DNA of 54,049 bases, taken from the IMG/VR virus record IMGVR_UViG_3300018080_002591, positions 1 through 54,049 of that record; one strand, given 5' to 3'. Below the pieces are notes generated by a model, which was not told the origin of the DNA, ran no database searches, and worked only from the letters and a program-made list of their open reading frames with translations. This stretch comes from a virus. A program made the position numbers and the translations under genes. This document shows positions 8,573 to 16,675 of the stretch, piece by piece. Each line of letters opens with the position of its first letter. Position 1 is the stretch's first letter.

Positions 8573-9001
8573 ATGTATAGAATATCAAAAGAGTTCAGTT
8601 TTTCAATGGGGCATAGACTCAGCTGCCATCAAGGATTATGTAAAAATTTACATGGCCACAACTATTCAGTTGTTATAACATTGAAAAGTGAACATTTAAA
8701 TCCAAATGGAATGGTGATGGATTTCGGAGACTTGAAAGCAATAGCAGAAAATCACTTCAAACAATTTGATCATGCTACAATGATCAATAGAAGCGATGTA
8801 GATAGATTTATGAAATTGCAGCAAGAAATGCCATTCTTAAAAATTGTTGTAGTTGAATATGAACCAACCGCAGAAAACATGGCGAGGGAAATATTCAATT
8901 ATTTCAAAGGAGAAGTAGCAAAATATGAAGGTAACATAGAAGTAGATCAAGTTAGTATATATGAGACGGATTCGTCTCAAGCAACATATTCCGAAGATTA
9001 A
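8573..9001 (+). CDS. queD: QueD-like 6-carboxytetrahydropterin synthase
   Basis: 142 residues, the normal size for the 6-pyruvoyl-tetrahydropterin synthase/QueD family. The zinc ligands are H14 (SMGHRLS), H27 and H29 (LHGHNY); the catalytic cysteine candidate is C23 in LCKNLHGH, and YETDSSQATY near the end carries the conserved glutamate. QueD converts 7,8-dihydroneopterin triphosphate to 6-carboxy-tetrahydropterin, the second step toward preQ0 and 7-deazaguanines. The first step, GTP cyclohydrolase, is supplied by the FolE2-like gene at 30354. Phages use this route to make 7-deazaguanine DNA bases that block restriction, or to feed tRNA queuosine. QueE, QueC and DpdA were not recognised here and may lie outside. 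Confidence 0.9.
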   Translation: MYRISKEFSFSMGHRLSCHQGLCKNLHGHNYSVVITLKSEHLNPNGMVMDFGDLKAIAENHFKQFDHATMINRSDVDRFMKLQQEMPFLKIVVVEYEPTAENMAREIFNYFKGEVAKYEGNIEVDQVSIYETDSSQATYSED

Positions 9002-9013
9002 GAGGATGAACAG

Positions 9014-10417
9014 ATGGTCGATGTTATTAAAAGATCTGGGTTACTCATTCCAAGGACAAATGAAAATACACAATGGTATGTTGACATAAAAGAAAAATTA
9101 ACAAGAACTCAACAATCATATCAAACGTCAGCAATTGAAATTCAAAAGTTTTATATTGAATCTGAAAAGTTCATATTGGTGCCGCGGTATTTTCCCTTGG
9201 ATGAATATGCAACAGTTGAAAATGTTAAAAATATTATGCATGATGGTGAAGATATTGATATTGAACATAACATTACACCCAGAAGTGAAACACAAAAGTT
9301 AGCAATTGAATATATGACTAATAACGATAAAGGGACAATACAATTAGCTCCAGGTGTCGGGAAAACAGTCATATCAATTTATGTTATTTGTGAGAGAAAA
9401 AAGAAAACTATAATTCTCGTACATCGTGACGCATTAGCCGAACAATGGCAAGAACGGTTTTTACAATTTACAAACTGTAATAAAGAAGATATTGCACGTT
9501 TATCATCTGCAAAATTTGAAGATGAACTTAAAAAACCGATTATAATCGGCACGGTACAAACTTTCATATCTCTATTAAAGAGAAAACGAGAAGAGTTTTT
9601 AACGGCATTGAACGAGGCGAACGTTGGAGTATTCATTGGCGATGAAGTCCATACAACTGTGGGTGCTCCAACATTCTCGGAATGTTCAATACATATTCCA
9701 TCAAAAGTAACATTTGGTTTAAGTGCAACTCCATATCGGTATGATGGAAATGGTGATATTATTGAATATCATTTAGGACCGATTTTTGAAGACACTGATA
9801 CCGAAGGTACAATGCCTGCAAAAGTAACAGTATTATTATTAGATTATGAAATAAATACACCGCGCAGAGGGCGTTATTTAAGGTGGGAGGGACGTTTTCA
9901 GAGAGCGAGGTATCTCAATCTAATGAAGAAATCAAAACCTTACAGAGACAGTCTGAGGGGGTTGATTGCCAAATTAGGAGTTGAGCGCAATCTAATATGT
10001 ATGGTAGAAAGAGTCAAACTAATTGATGAACATTATGATGAAACTCAATTTAGAAGTAAATCAAAATTTTGTGGAACAGCAAAAGCTGATACATTAGAAA
10101 AACGTATATCATTCACGACACCAGGTAAATGTCGAGATGGTATTGATGTGCCATGGAAAGATTGTATTATAATGACATCTCCAATTAAAAATATAGATCA
10201 ATTATCGGGACGAGTGACTCGAATAGCTCCAGATAAAAAAACACCAATCATTATTGATATGGTTGATTATGGTTGTCCTGAGATAGCAAATACATTTTAT
10301 AGTCGTCGAGAATTTTACAATAAAAAAGAATGGCCAGTACAATATATCTTTTGTACAAATAATGGCATGAAAATAGTCGATAATCAAGTTGCAATGGACA
10401 TAATATCAGGGAGATAA
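9014..10417 (+). CDS. UvsW-like SF2 DNA helicase
   Basis: 467 residues. After a ~90-residue N-terminal domain come RSETQKLAI (Q-motif-like), Walker A LAPGVGKT (111-118), DEVH (210-213), SATP (237-240) and the C-terminal QLSGRVTRI (motif VI). The size, DExH type and position next to other replication-recombination genes match T4 UvsW, an RNA-DNA and branch-migration helicase that unwinds R-loops and rescues forks. It is distinct from the helicase-nuclease at 4532, which has an HNH tail. AGAGG lies 12 bases before the ATG. SF2 family membership is certain; UvsW orthology is inferred. Confidence 0.85.
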   Translation: MVDVIKRSGLLIPRTNENTQWYVDIKEKLTRTQQSYQTSAIEIQKFYIESEKFILVPRYFPLDEYATVENVKNIMHDGEDIDIEHNITPRSETQKLAIEYMTNNDKGTIQLAPGVGKTVISIYVICERKKKTIILVHRDALAEQWQERFLQFTNCNKEDIARLSSAKFEDELKKPIIIGTVQTFISLLKRKREEFLTALNEANVGVFIGDEVHTTVGAPTFSECSIHIPSKVTFGLSATPYRYDGNGDIIEYHLGPIFEDTDTEGTMPAKVTVLLLDYEINTPRRGRYLRWEGRFQRARYLNLMKKSKPYRDSLRGLIAKLGVERNLICMVERVKLIDEHYDETQFRSKSKFCGTAKADTLEKRISFTTPGKCRDGIDVPWKDCIIMTSPIKNIDQLSGRVTRIAPDKKTPIIIDMVDYGCPEIANTFYSRREFYNKKEWPVQYIFCTNNGMKIVDNQVAMDIISGR

Positions 10418-10419
10418 TT

Positions 10420-10728
10420 ATGACAACAGGCAAAGAACTAATACAAATTTTGTTAGAACATGATCATTTATTAAATTGTGATATTATGACTGATGGCGGA
10501 GAACCATGGAGACATATTGATATTGATGTTGGTAACAAAATAGCTGTGATATCTGCTAAAACAAAAGTTAAAATCAAATGTCCATTTATCAACAATTTAG
10601 CAATTAATTCTGAAGTTGAATGTGTATATCTTCTTAATACAGGGAAGTGTGATGACATTGAAATATGTCCTGGTTGTGGAGATGCATGGTGTACAGAAAA
10701 AATTCAAACTTCGATATTAAGTGATTAA
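10420..10728 (+). CDS. Small phage protein with a CPGCG zinc-like motif, unknown
   Basis: 102 residues starting MTTGKELIQILLEH. The middle reads DIDVGNKIAVISAKTKVK, beta-strand-like, and the C-terminus carries ICPGCGDAWC, three cysteines that could form part of a zinc site. I do not recognise the family. It begins 2 bases after the UvsW-like gene (GGGAGATAATTATG) and overlaps the ribosome binding region of the next gene, so it is part of one operon. Confidence 0.6.
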   Translation: MTTGKELIQILLEHDHLLNCDIMTDGGEPWRHIDIDVGNKIAVISAKTKVKIKCPFINNLAINSEVECVYLLNTGKCDDIEICPGCGDAWCTEKIQTSILSD

Positions 10729-10729
10729 A

Positions 10730-11071
10730 ATGAAAATAAAATCAGATTTTGTAACAAATAGCAGTTCAACTGCATATATTATTTATAACAAGACGAGTGA
10801 TGTTAAAACACTTGTTGATTTTGTAAAAGAGAATCCCCACATTGTTGAAGAGTATTTAGTAGAATATGATTGGAATATTACTGATAAATTTAATCAACAA
10901 GCAATGATTGAATCTGCCGAAAAAAATAATGCATTATTAAGACCAGGAGAAAATTATATTTCATTTGGGGATGAAGATGGAACAATAATCGGCCAAGTTT
11001 ATGATTACATGTTAAGAGAAGGTGGAGAATCAGATTCATTTACTTGGAAATTTGAAGAATATTTGAGGTAA
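10730..11071 (+). CDS. NSSS-motif protein 1 (MKIKSDFVTNSSST N-terminus)
   Basis: 113 residues from ATG 10730. The first 18, MKIKSDFVTNSSSTAYII, are identical to those of the protein at 14510, while the rest of the two proteins shows no obvious similarity. Related starts (M-K-I-[KR]-S-x-F-V-[ST]-N-S-S-S) recur in many bacterial and phage proteins of unknown role. The remaining ~95 residues are acidic and probably globular, ending SFTWKFEEYLR. A GTG at 10721 in frame would add three residues, but the shared MKIKSDF start argues for ATG 10730. The ribosome binding site is weak, suggesting coupling to the gene before it. Confidence 0.7.
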   Translation: MKIKSDFVTNSSSTAYIIYNKTSDVKTLVDFVKENPHIVEEYLVEYDWNITDKFNQQAMIESAEKNNALLRPGENYISFGDEDGTIIGQVYDYMLREGGESDSFTWKFEEYLR

Positions 11072-11074
11072 AAA

Positions 11075-11290
11075 ATGAAAAAGAATAAAGGGTTTACATT
11101 AATTGAATTAATGATGGTAATTGTAATAATCGCAATTTTGGCTGGATTGATCGTTCCTCATCTTAGTAAACTGCTTAGAGAAAAAGCTGCTAATAGCACT
11201 CCTCCTGCAATTGAGATACAAGTAGAAGAACACCCCAACCCCATGCAGCAAATTGAAATACAAAAAGATCCTGTATCAAAATCGTTATAA
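11075..11290 (+). CDS. Miniature type IV prepilin-like protein
   Basis: 71 residues. KKNKGFTLIELMMVIVIIA followed by ILAGLIVP is a textbook class III (prepilin) signal: short basic leader, cleavage expected between G6 and F7, glutamate at position +5 of the mature protein (E11) and a hydrophobic helix of ~20 residues. Only about 42 residues follow, rich in P, E, Q and K, so the globular head of a normal pilin or pseudopilin (about 100 residues) is missing. After processing by a host prepilin peptidase it would sit in the inner membrane like a pilin subunit. Possible roles are poisoning or capping host type IV pili or a type II secretion pseudopilus, for example to stop superinfection (inference). 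GAGG at 11065 precedes the start, and it lies between ordinary phage genes. Confidence 0.8.
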   Translation: MKKNKGFTLIELMMVIVIIAILAGLIVPHLSKLLREKAANSTPPAIEIQVEEHPNPMQQIEIQKDPVSKSL

Positions 11291-11302
11291 CTGGAGTATA
11301 AT

Positions 11303-12322
11303 ATGAAATTTGGATATACAGCAGACATACATTTGTCTAGATATGGACAAGATAAAGTAGAGGACGAAAGTAATCTACCAGAGCGATTGCATAGTATTAA
11401 AATATCATTAGATTCGATGGCACAACATTTAGTTGATAACAATATTCGAGTTATGATTTTTGGTGGAGATTTACTTCATGGTAAATCTATTATATATGCA
11501 ATCGCTCAAGACTTAATGATTGATTTCTTTAATCATTGGTCGGATGATTTAAAATTTTATGTCATTGATGGTAATCATGATTTAAGTGGTAAAGGTCATA
11601 AAGTTGTTTCGGCATTAAAACCATTACGGAATTTGCCTGGAGTGACGTGGGTACCATTCAATGAAACATTACAAATTCGTGATATTTTAATGGTTCCATA
11701 TGGACCAGATATGATTGATGTTATTAAGAAAAATAATGCAAGAACATTGATTTCTCATTTTGGATTGAGTGAAGGTATGTTGAATTCAGGAATAAGTATA
11801 GTTTCTGATATTTCAATGAAAGACTTAGAAGGAAAATATGAACTTGTATTATTGGGGCATTATCATAAACCACAAGAAATAATTAGACCTTCAATAAAAC
11901 TATATTATGTAGGAAGTCCAATTCAATTGGATTGGGGGGAGAAAGATGATGATAAAAGATTTCTTATTGTGGATTCAGAAACACTTGAAGTCGAAAGCGT
12001 CCCCACCACGGGTTATAAAAAACACATCGAACTTGACATCACAAATTCAAATAAGGAAGAAGTTCTTCGACTCGCTTCAGAAGCAAAAGAAGAAGGACAC
12101 TGGGTCAAAGTAGTAAAAAGAGAAACAGTTGATCTTGGTGGCGATAATGAATTTATGATTGTTGATAAATCTGAGCATGACATTACAAATAGAGGCATTA
12201 CCAGTGGGATGAGTCATGCTGATAAGTTTAAAAAGTTTTTAGAAATAAAAGAAATCGCTGAAAATGATCATGAAGCATATTTGAAAAAAGCTCTTGATCT
12301 AGTCGATAGATGCGAGGGTTAA
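11303..12322 (+). CDS. SbcD/Mre11-like nuclease subunit (T4 gp47 type)
   Basis: 339 residues of the calcineurin-like phosphoesterase fold. Metal ligands are visible in order: D8 and H10 (TADIHLS), D56 (FGGDLLHG), N91-H92-D93 (DGNHD), then LISHFG and LLGHYHKP. This is the exonuclease/endonuclease partner of the SbcC-like ATPase encoded 2 bases downstream; together they process DNA ends and start recombination-dependent replication in T4-like phages (gp46/gp47). The length equals that of T4 gp47. The gene has its own GGAG site. Confidence 0.93.
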   Translation: MKFGYTADIHLSRYGQDKVEDESNLPERLHSIKISLDSMAQHLVDNNIRVMIFGGDLLHGKSIIYAIAQDLMIDFFNHWSDDLKFYVIDGNHDLSGKGHKVVSALKPLRNLPGVTWVPFNETLQIRDILMVPYGPDMIDVIKKNNARTLISHFGLSEGMLNSGISIVSDISMKDLEGKYELVLLGHYHKPQEIIRPSIKLYYVGSPIQLDWGEKDDDKRFLIVDSETLEVESVPTTGYKKHIELDITNSNKEEVLRLASEAKEEGHWVKVVKRETVDLGGDNEFMIVDKSEHDITNRGITSGMSHADKFKKFLEIKEIAENDHEAYLKKALDLVDRCEG

Positions 12323-12323
12323 T

Positions 12324-14513
12324 ATGAGAAATATAACATTTCATGAAGTAGGTATGGAGAATTTTGGACCATATATCGAACCCATGGTTTTGCCATTCAC
12401 TAATAATCATTTAACATTGATAACAGGACCAAATGGTATCGGTAAAACAATGTCGCTTGAAGCATTGCCATTTACTCTATTTGGAGAGACATGTAAAAAA
12501 GTAAAAGGCGATGATGTTGTAAATAATAGAACTGGCAAAAATTGTCATACATGGACAAAATTTACAATCAATGATGATACATATCAAATAGATAGATATC
12601 ATAAATATACGAAAATAGGAACCACTGTAACCATTTGTAAGAATGGAGAAGAACCATATAAAAAGGGTCATAGAGAAGTAGTCCCTGAAGTCGAAAAATT
12701 AATTTGCTCAAAGAAATCATTTACAAATACATTGATGTTTGGGCAAAAAGTAAAAGACTTTTTCACCGATCTCATTGACTCTGATAAAAAAGAAATATTC
12801 AGAAAAATATTGGATTTGGACATTTATACAAAATGGTACAAACAAGCTGATCTTGATCTCAAGGCAATTAAAGAAAGCATTCAAGAAGCATTGAAAAAGA
12901 TTGGAGTTGATCAAGGAGTTTTATCGGTTGTAGAAAATCAGATCGATGTAGTGAATCAACAAATCAAACGTTTTGAAGATGATAAAAAAGAAAAAATTGC
13001 AACTGAAAAGAAAGCTCTTGAAGATTCGCAAAGACTTCTTGACGGTTGGCAAAAAGATTTAGATAAACTTGTTGATACTGGTGCCGACATTGAAAAGTTA
13101 AATAAACAAATTCAAGATGTTGAAAAACAGAAAAGTCATCATATAAATGAAAAAGAAACAACAGTTTTGCAATTAATGAACAGTCGTGATGCAAAAGTAT
13201 CAGAAATGCAAACGGCTGCCGATAAAGCAAAGCAAAACATTATTTCAGAACAACGAAGCAAATATGATACATTCTTATCTGGTCATCAAAAAGAAATAGA
13301 AAAAATTGATGATGAAATAAGTACTATTAAACAAGAGAAATCTAATATTGCATCTGAATTATCTTCTATTGAAACTGAAAAAAGAATCATTCAAACTAAC
13401 ATTGATAAATTAAATAATAGTCTTGAATTAGATGAAGGTTCATGCCCAACATGCCTTCGAGAAATTGATGACGCATGTAGAAAGCATTTAGAAGATGAGT
13501 CAATGAAGTTAGTTAATGCATATTATGCATTAGAGAAAAAAGAAAAAACATTACAAGATCAAAACACTAAAACGTTTGAAGCTTTAAAAGAAGCTGAAAC
13601 GAAAAAGACACAACAGCATAATTCATTTCAAACTATAACATCAGATTTAAAAACTGAAGAAAATATAAAAATAGCTGAAATTGATGATAAATTGAATTCA
13701 ACATTTGACACGATTAAAGAGTTGGCTGATAAACAAGCAGAAAAAATTGAAGCAGATTACGTTGAATACATTGATAACTTATCAAAGAAATTAGCTGAAT
13801 TGTATGAAATGAAAGATGTTGTAACAGATACAAATGAAAAAAGAGTTGAAATTGAAAATATGATTAATAGTCTGCAACAAAATATTGCTGGGCATGAAAT
13901 GAAACTCAAAATTGCAGAGGAAGAAGAATATGATAAAAGTCAATTGACTGAATATCAAGTTAAAAAACAAGAGCTTGAAACAGCCATTGCAATTTCAAAT
14001 ACTACTCTTACTGAATTAAAAAATGAAGAACAATTAGCATTATTCTGGAAAACCGCATGGTCACCAACTGGAATTCCTTCGATGTTAATTGATGAAGCAA
14101 TACCATTTATGAATGAAAAGGTCACCGAGTATCTTGACCTATTATCAAATGGAAGATATATTGTTTCTTTCGATACATTAGCTGCAACAAAAGCAGGTGA
14201 GTTCAGAGATAAAATTTCAGTTAATGTTCTTGATACATACACAAGAGCAAATTCAAGAATGCAACTATCAGGTGGTCAAACGAGACTTGTTGATATTGCA
14301 ACTATATTAACACTCGGAGATTTACAATCAAGCGTTCAAGATGTTAAAATAAATATATTATTATTCGATGAAATCTTTGATAGTCTCGATGAAGAAAATA
14401 TCGGGTTTGTTTCAAAAATACTATCACAATTAAAAATCGACAAATCAATTTATTTGATATCACATACACAAGTTGAACAACTAGAAGCGGACGAAACACT
14501 GGAATTCAAATGA
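12324..14513 (+). CDS. SbcC/Rad50-like ATPase subunit (T4 gp46 type)
   Basis: 729 residues. The N-terminal half-ATPase has Walker A GPNGIGKT (35-42). A long coiled coil, rich in E, K and Q, is broken in the middle by the zinc hook CPTC (C374, C377). The C-terminal half has the ABC signature LSGGQ (648-652) and Walker B NILLFDEIFDSLDEE. The protein tethers DNA and drives the SbcD-like nuclease encoded just upstream. Its length is considerably greater than T4 gp46 (about 560) because of a longer coiled coil. Its stop overlaps the next start by 4 bases. Confidence 0.93.
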   Translation: MRNITFHEVGMENFGPYIEPMVLPFTNNHLTLITGPNGIGKTMSLEALPFTLFGETCKKVKGDDVVNNRTGKNCHTWTKFTINDDTYQIDRYHKYTKIGTTVTICKNGEEPYKKGHREVVPEVEKLICSKKSFTNTLMFGQKVKDFFTDLIDSDKKEIFRKILDLDIYTKWYKQADLDLKAIKESIQEALKKIGVDQGVLSVVENQIDVVNQQIKRFEDDKKEKIATEKKALEDSQRLLDGWQKDLDKLVDTGADIEKLNKQIQDVEKQKSHHINEKETTVLQLMNSRDAKVSEMQTAADKAKQNIISEQRSKYDTFLSGHQKEIEKIDDEISTIKQEKSNIASELSSIETEKRIIQTNIDKLNNSLELDEGSCPTCLREIDDACRKHLEDESMKLVNAYYALEKKEKTLQDQNTKTFEALKEAETKKTQQHNSFQTITSDLKTEENIKIAEIDDKLNSTFDTIKELADKQAEKIEADYVEYIDNLSKKLAELYEMKDVVTDTNEKRVEIENMINSLQQNIAGHEMKLKIAEEEEYDKSQLTEYQVKKQELETAIAISNTTLTELKNEEQLALFWKTAWSPTGIPSMLIDEAIPFMNEKVTEYLDLLSNGRYIVSFDTLAATKAGEFRDKISVNVLDTYTRANSRMQLSGGQTRLVDIATILTLGDLQSSVQDVKINILLFDEIFDSLDEENIGFVSKILSQLKIDKSIYLISHTQVEQLEADETLEFK

Positions 14514-14965
14514 AAATAAAAAGCGATTTTGTTACAAATAGTTCATCAACTGCTTATATAATTTGTGTACCTAATGAGTTCATTCCTAGTGAAGAAGATA
14601 TACTACCTGAAATTAAAACTCTAAATGAAGAATATGAAGGGTTTGAACTACAAATGAAAACCAGTGAAGCTATACAACATATACAAAATTTATTTGAAGA
14701 TTTGAAGTTTGGAGAAACTTTAGATTGTTATGAATATGATGATTTTAAACCAGTGCCTTTTGGTGTTGTTTTAAATATATGTGAAAAATATAATTTCGTT
14801 CTAACTGGTTTTGAAATACATTTAGATGGACAACATATTTTACATGGACTCCAGCAAGAATTAATAGATAAATGGGTCATTGATACAAAATTAAAAGACA
14901 TAACAATTGAGGTAATTAATGAACAAAATAAGGATTGTAAATTGGCTATTAACAAGGAGATGTAA
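14510..14965 (+). CDS. NSSS-motif protein 2 (MKIKSDFVTNSSST N-terminus)
   Basis: 151 residues. Residues 1-18 (MKIKSDFVTNSSSTAYII) are the same as in the protein at 10730, although the codons differ at several synonymous sites, so the peptide itself is under selection. The remaining ~130 residues are acidic with no motif I recognise, and they differ from the other copy. The last 47 bases overlap the radical SAM gene at 14919. A conserved N-terminus with a variable rest, next to a radical SAM enzyme, is reminiscent of a leader recognised by a maturation or targeting factor, but this is speculation. Confidence 0.7.
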   Translation: MKIKSDFVTNSSSTAYIICVPNEFIPSEEDILPEIKTLNEEYEGFELQMKTSEAIQHIQNLFEDLKFGETLDCYEYDDFKPVPFGVVLNICEKYNFVLTGFEIHLDGQHILHGLQQELIDKWVIDTKLKDITIEVINEQNKDCKLAINKEM

Positions 14966-15968
14966 TTTAAAATGTGATTATTGTGCAATAGTTAAAAATT
15001 ATGATGGCAAACCAGAAGAATATCCTGATATGGATCATTATATAAAAAATGAAATGACAACCGAACAAGTTCTTTCGGGGCTGGCAACAATCAAATTACA
15101 TAACCCAGATGCATTTCACATCTTTTATGGCGGTGAGCCGATGTTGAGGAAAGATTTGTCAACCATTATAAATTATTGTAATGATGAGGATATTCATTAT
15201 ACAATAATCTCAAACAATTCACCTGAAGTTATACCCTTAATTAAAAAATTAGTAAAAGAAACTAATGGAAAAATTAAAGGGTTTACCGCATCAGTTGATC
15301 CTGTAATATTTACAGAATCAAATGAATTAGATGATAAAGAAAAAGACCGAGTTATGAAGAGTCTGGCTGGGTTTGAAAATTTAAAAGAGATGAAAAAATA
15401 TTGCGATGATGTTGTTGCAGAAATAACAGTTATGAAACATAATCAACAATATTTATCCACATTGGTTGAAGTATTAACTACTGTTGGAATCAATAGCGAT
15501 ATAACATTTATTGATATTGCGAAAACGCCTTATTATGATTTTTCAAATATTTCAGATGAGGATTTGCTTGTTGAAAATTCACCCGAGCTAGCTGAACAAT
15601 TTCAATCAATTTCAGATGGCGATTTAGATGTTCATATGAAACGAACATTGCTACCTGAAATATGGAATATTCTTCCATCTAATATGGATTGTGGAATAGA
15701 TAAAAGTCTTCATAATATATCAATTGATGCAGATGGCAGTATTCGTTTGTGTTTAAGAATACGAGGCACATTATCTCCATCATTAGTTCCATCAATAGAT
15801 TCATTGTTCACAAAAGATTATAAAGTACATCCAGTTGCACATTCAATCATAAGCTCAGACAAAAAGAAGCATTGTAAATTATGCAATCATACTTGTCAAT
15901 TAATGAGCAAAATTATAGATGATAATAATTTAAGTCCTGATGATCTAGTACATCTGGACCGGAGGTAA
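14919..15968 (+). CDS. Radical SAM enzyme with SPASM-like C-terminus
   Basis: 349 residues. C15-x3-C19-x2-C22 in RRCNLKCDYC binds the radical 4Fe-4S cluster; FHIFYGGEPML is the GGE motif that binds SAM. The C-terminal third has further cysteines (MDCGIDKSLH, IRLCLRI, CKLCNHTC) positioned like the auxiliary cluster ligands of SPASM/twitch enzymes, which commonly modify peptides or proteins. It is not QueE-like, because that enzyme has a different cysteine spacing. GAGG precedes the ATG, inside the overlapping NSSS-motif gene, so the two are probably co-translated and may be functionally linked. The substrate is unknown. Confidence 0.85.
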   Translation: MNKIRIVNWLLTRRCNLKCDYCAIVKNYDGKPEEYPDMDHYIKNEMTTEQVLSGLATIKLHNPDAFHIFYGGEPMLRKDLSTIINYCNDEDIHYTIISNNSPEVIPLIKKLVKETNGKIKGFTASVDPVIFTESNELDDKEKDRVMKSLAGFENLKEMKKYCDDVVAEITVMKHNQQYLSTLVEVLTTVGINSDITFIDIAKTPYYDFSNISDEDLLVENSPELAEQFQSISDGDLDVHMKRTLLPEIWNILPSNMDCGIDKSLHNISIDADGSIRLCLRIRGTLSPSLVPSIDSLFTKDYKVHPVAHSIISSDKKKHCKLCNHTCQLMSKIIDDNNLSPDDLVHLDRR

Positions 15969-15970
15969 TT

Positions 15971-16306
15971 ATGGCAGATTTTGATCCAACTGTTATTCAA
16001 AACGCAATTCAGTTTTGGCACAAAGTCAATACAGAAGATCAAGTAAGAATTAAATTTACAAAGAAAGATGGCACTACACGATTTATGGTATGTACGTTGA
16101 ACTTTAAAAAAATACCAGCGATTGACCATCCGAAAAATGTAAACATGCCAAAGATTTTAAAGTTAATGCAAAATAGTGGCATATTACATGTTTATGATCT
16201 TGAAAAAAAGGGATGGCGATCAGTCCCATTTAACTCAGTTGAATATTTAGAAGCTGGAGATAAAATGTATAAAATTCAACCAATAAAACGGATGGGGGAT
16301 AAATGA
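15971..16306 (+). CDS. Small SH3-barrel-like phage protein
   Basis: 111 residues. RIKFTKKDGTTRFMVCTLN followed after ~40 residues by LHVYDLEKKGWRSVPFNSV is a pattern I know from small phage proteins described as SH3-like barrels (DUF2693-type); the name is from memory. Such proteins are found near replication genes, with no assigned role. GGAGG lies 5 bases before the ATG, and its stop overlaps the next start (ATGA). Confidence 0.6.
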   Translation: MADFDPTVIQNAIQFWHKVNTEDQVRIKFTKKDGTTRFMVCTLNFKKIPAIDHPKNVNMPKILKLMQNSGILHVYDLEKKGWRSVPFNSVEYLEAGDKMYKIQPIKRMGDK

Positions 16307-16674
16307 CGAAAGAAACAACCTTAGATAAAATATTGAAAGAGATTCCTTCATCTGATATGACTCAACAGATAAGAGAGTTTTGTGATGTCATAATGAAGGA
16401 AGAAATGTCAAGGATGCCAAATATTGAATATGCTCCGAAGGGGCCAAATAAATTTGCAATCCTTGAAGTAAATGGTTTGTTAAAAAGAGAGATTGGATTT
16501 ATAACTCTTGAACGTGAAAGTGAAGAAGATTATATTGGAGTTTATTGGACGTTTAGATTGGATAAAAAAGATAAACCTCCTAGAAAAAATAAAGTTCATA
16601 AAATCGAAGGCAATAGTGCAAAGAAGATATTATATCAATTTGCGAAACTTGTAAAATTTTATCGCGGAGAATGA
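16303..16674 (+). CDS. Hypothetical protein directly upstream of the Ubl-conjugation genes
   Basis: 123 residues, charged and probably alpha/beta: a helical N-terminus (TLDKILKEIPSSDMTQQIREF) followed by strands around KFAILEVNGLLKREIGFITLE and a basic patch KKDKPPRKNKVHK. No known motif was recognised. It starts on the ATGA overlap with the gene before it and is one base from the start of the large E2-like gene, so it belongs to the same operon. Confidence 0.6.
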   Translation: MTKETTLDKILKEIPSSDMTQQIREFCDVIMKEEMSRMPNIEYAPKGPNKFAILEVNGLLKREIGFITLERESEEDYIGVYWTFRLDKKDKPPRKNKVHKIEGNSAKKILYQFAKLVKFYRGE

Positions 16675-16675
16675 A

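Noticed and set aside
14919-15968. QueE assignment for the radical SAM enzyme
   Set aside because: It has the ordinary CxxxCxxC spacing and a SPASM-like tail, whereas QueE has a different cysteine spacing and is much shorter.
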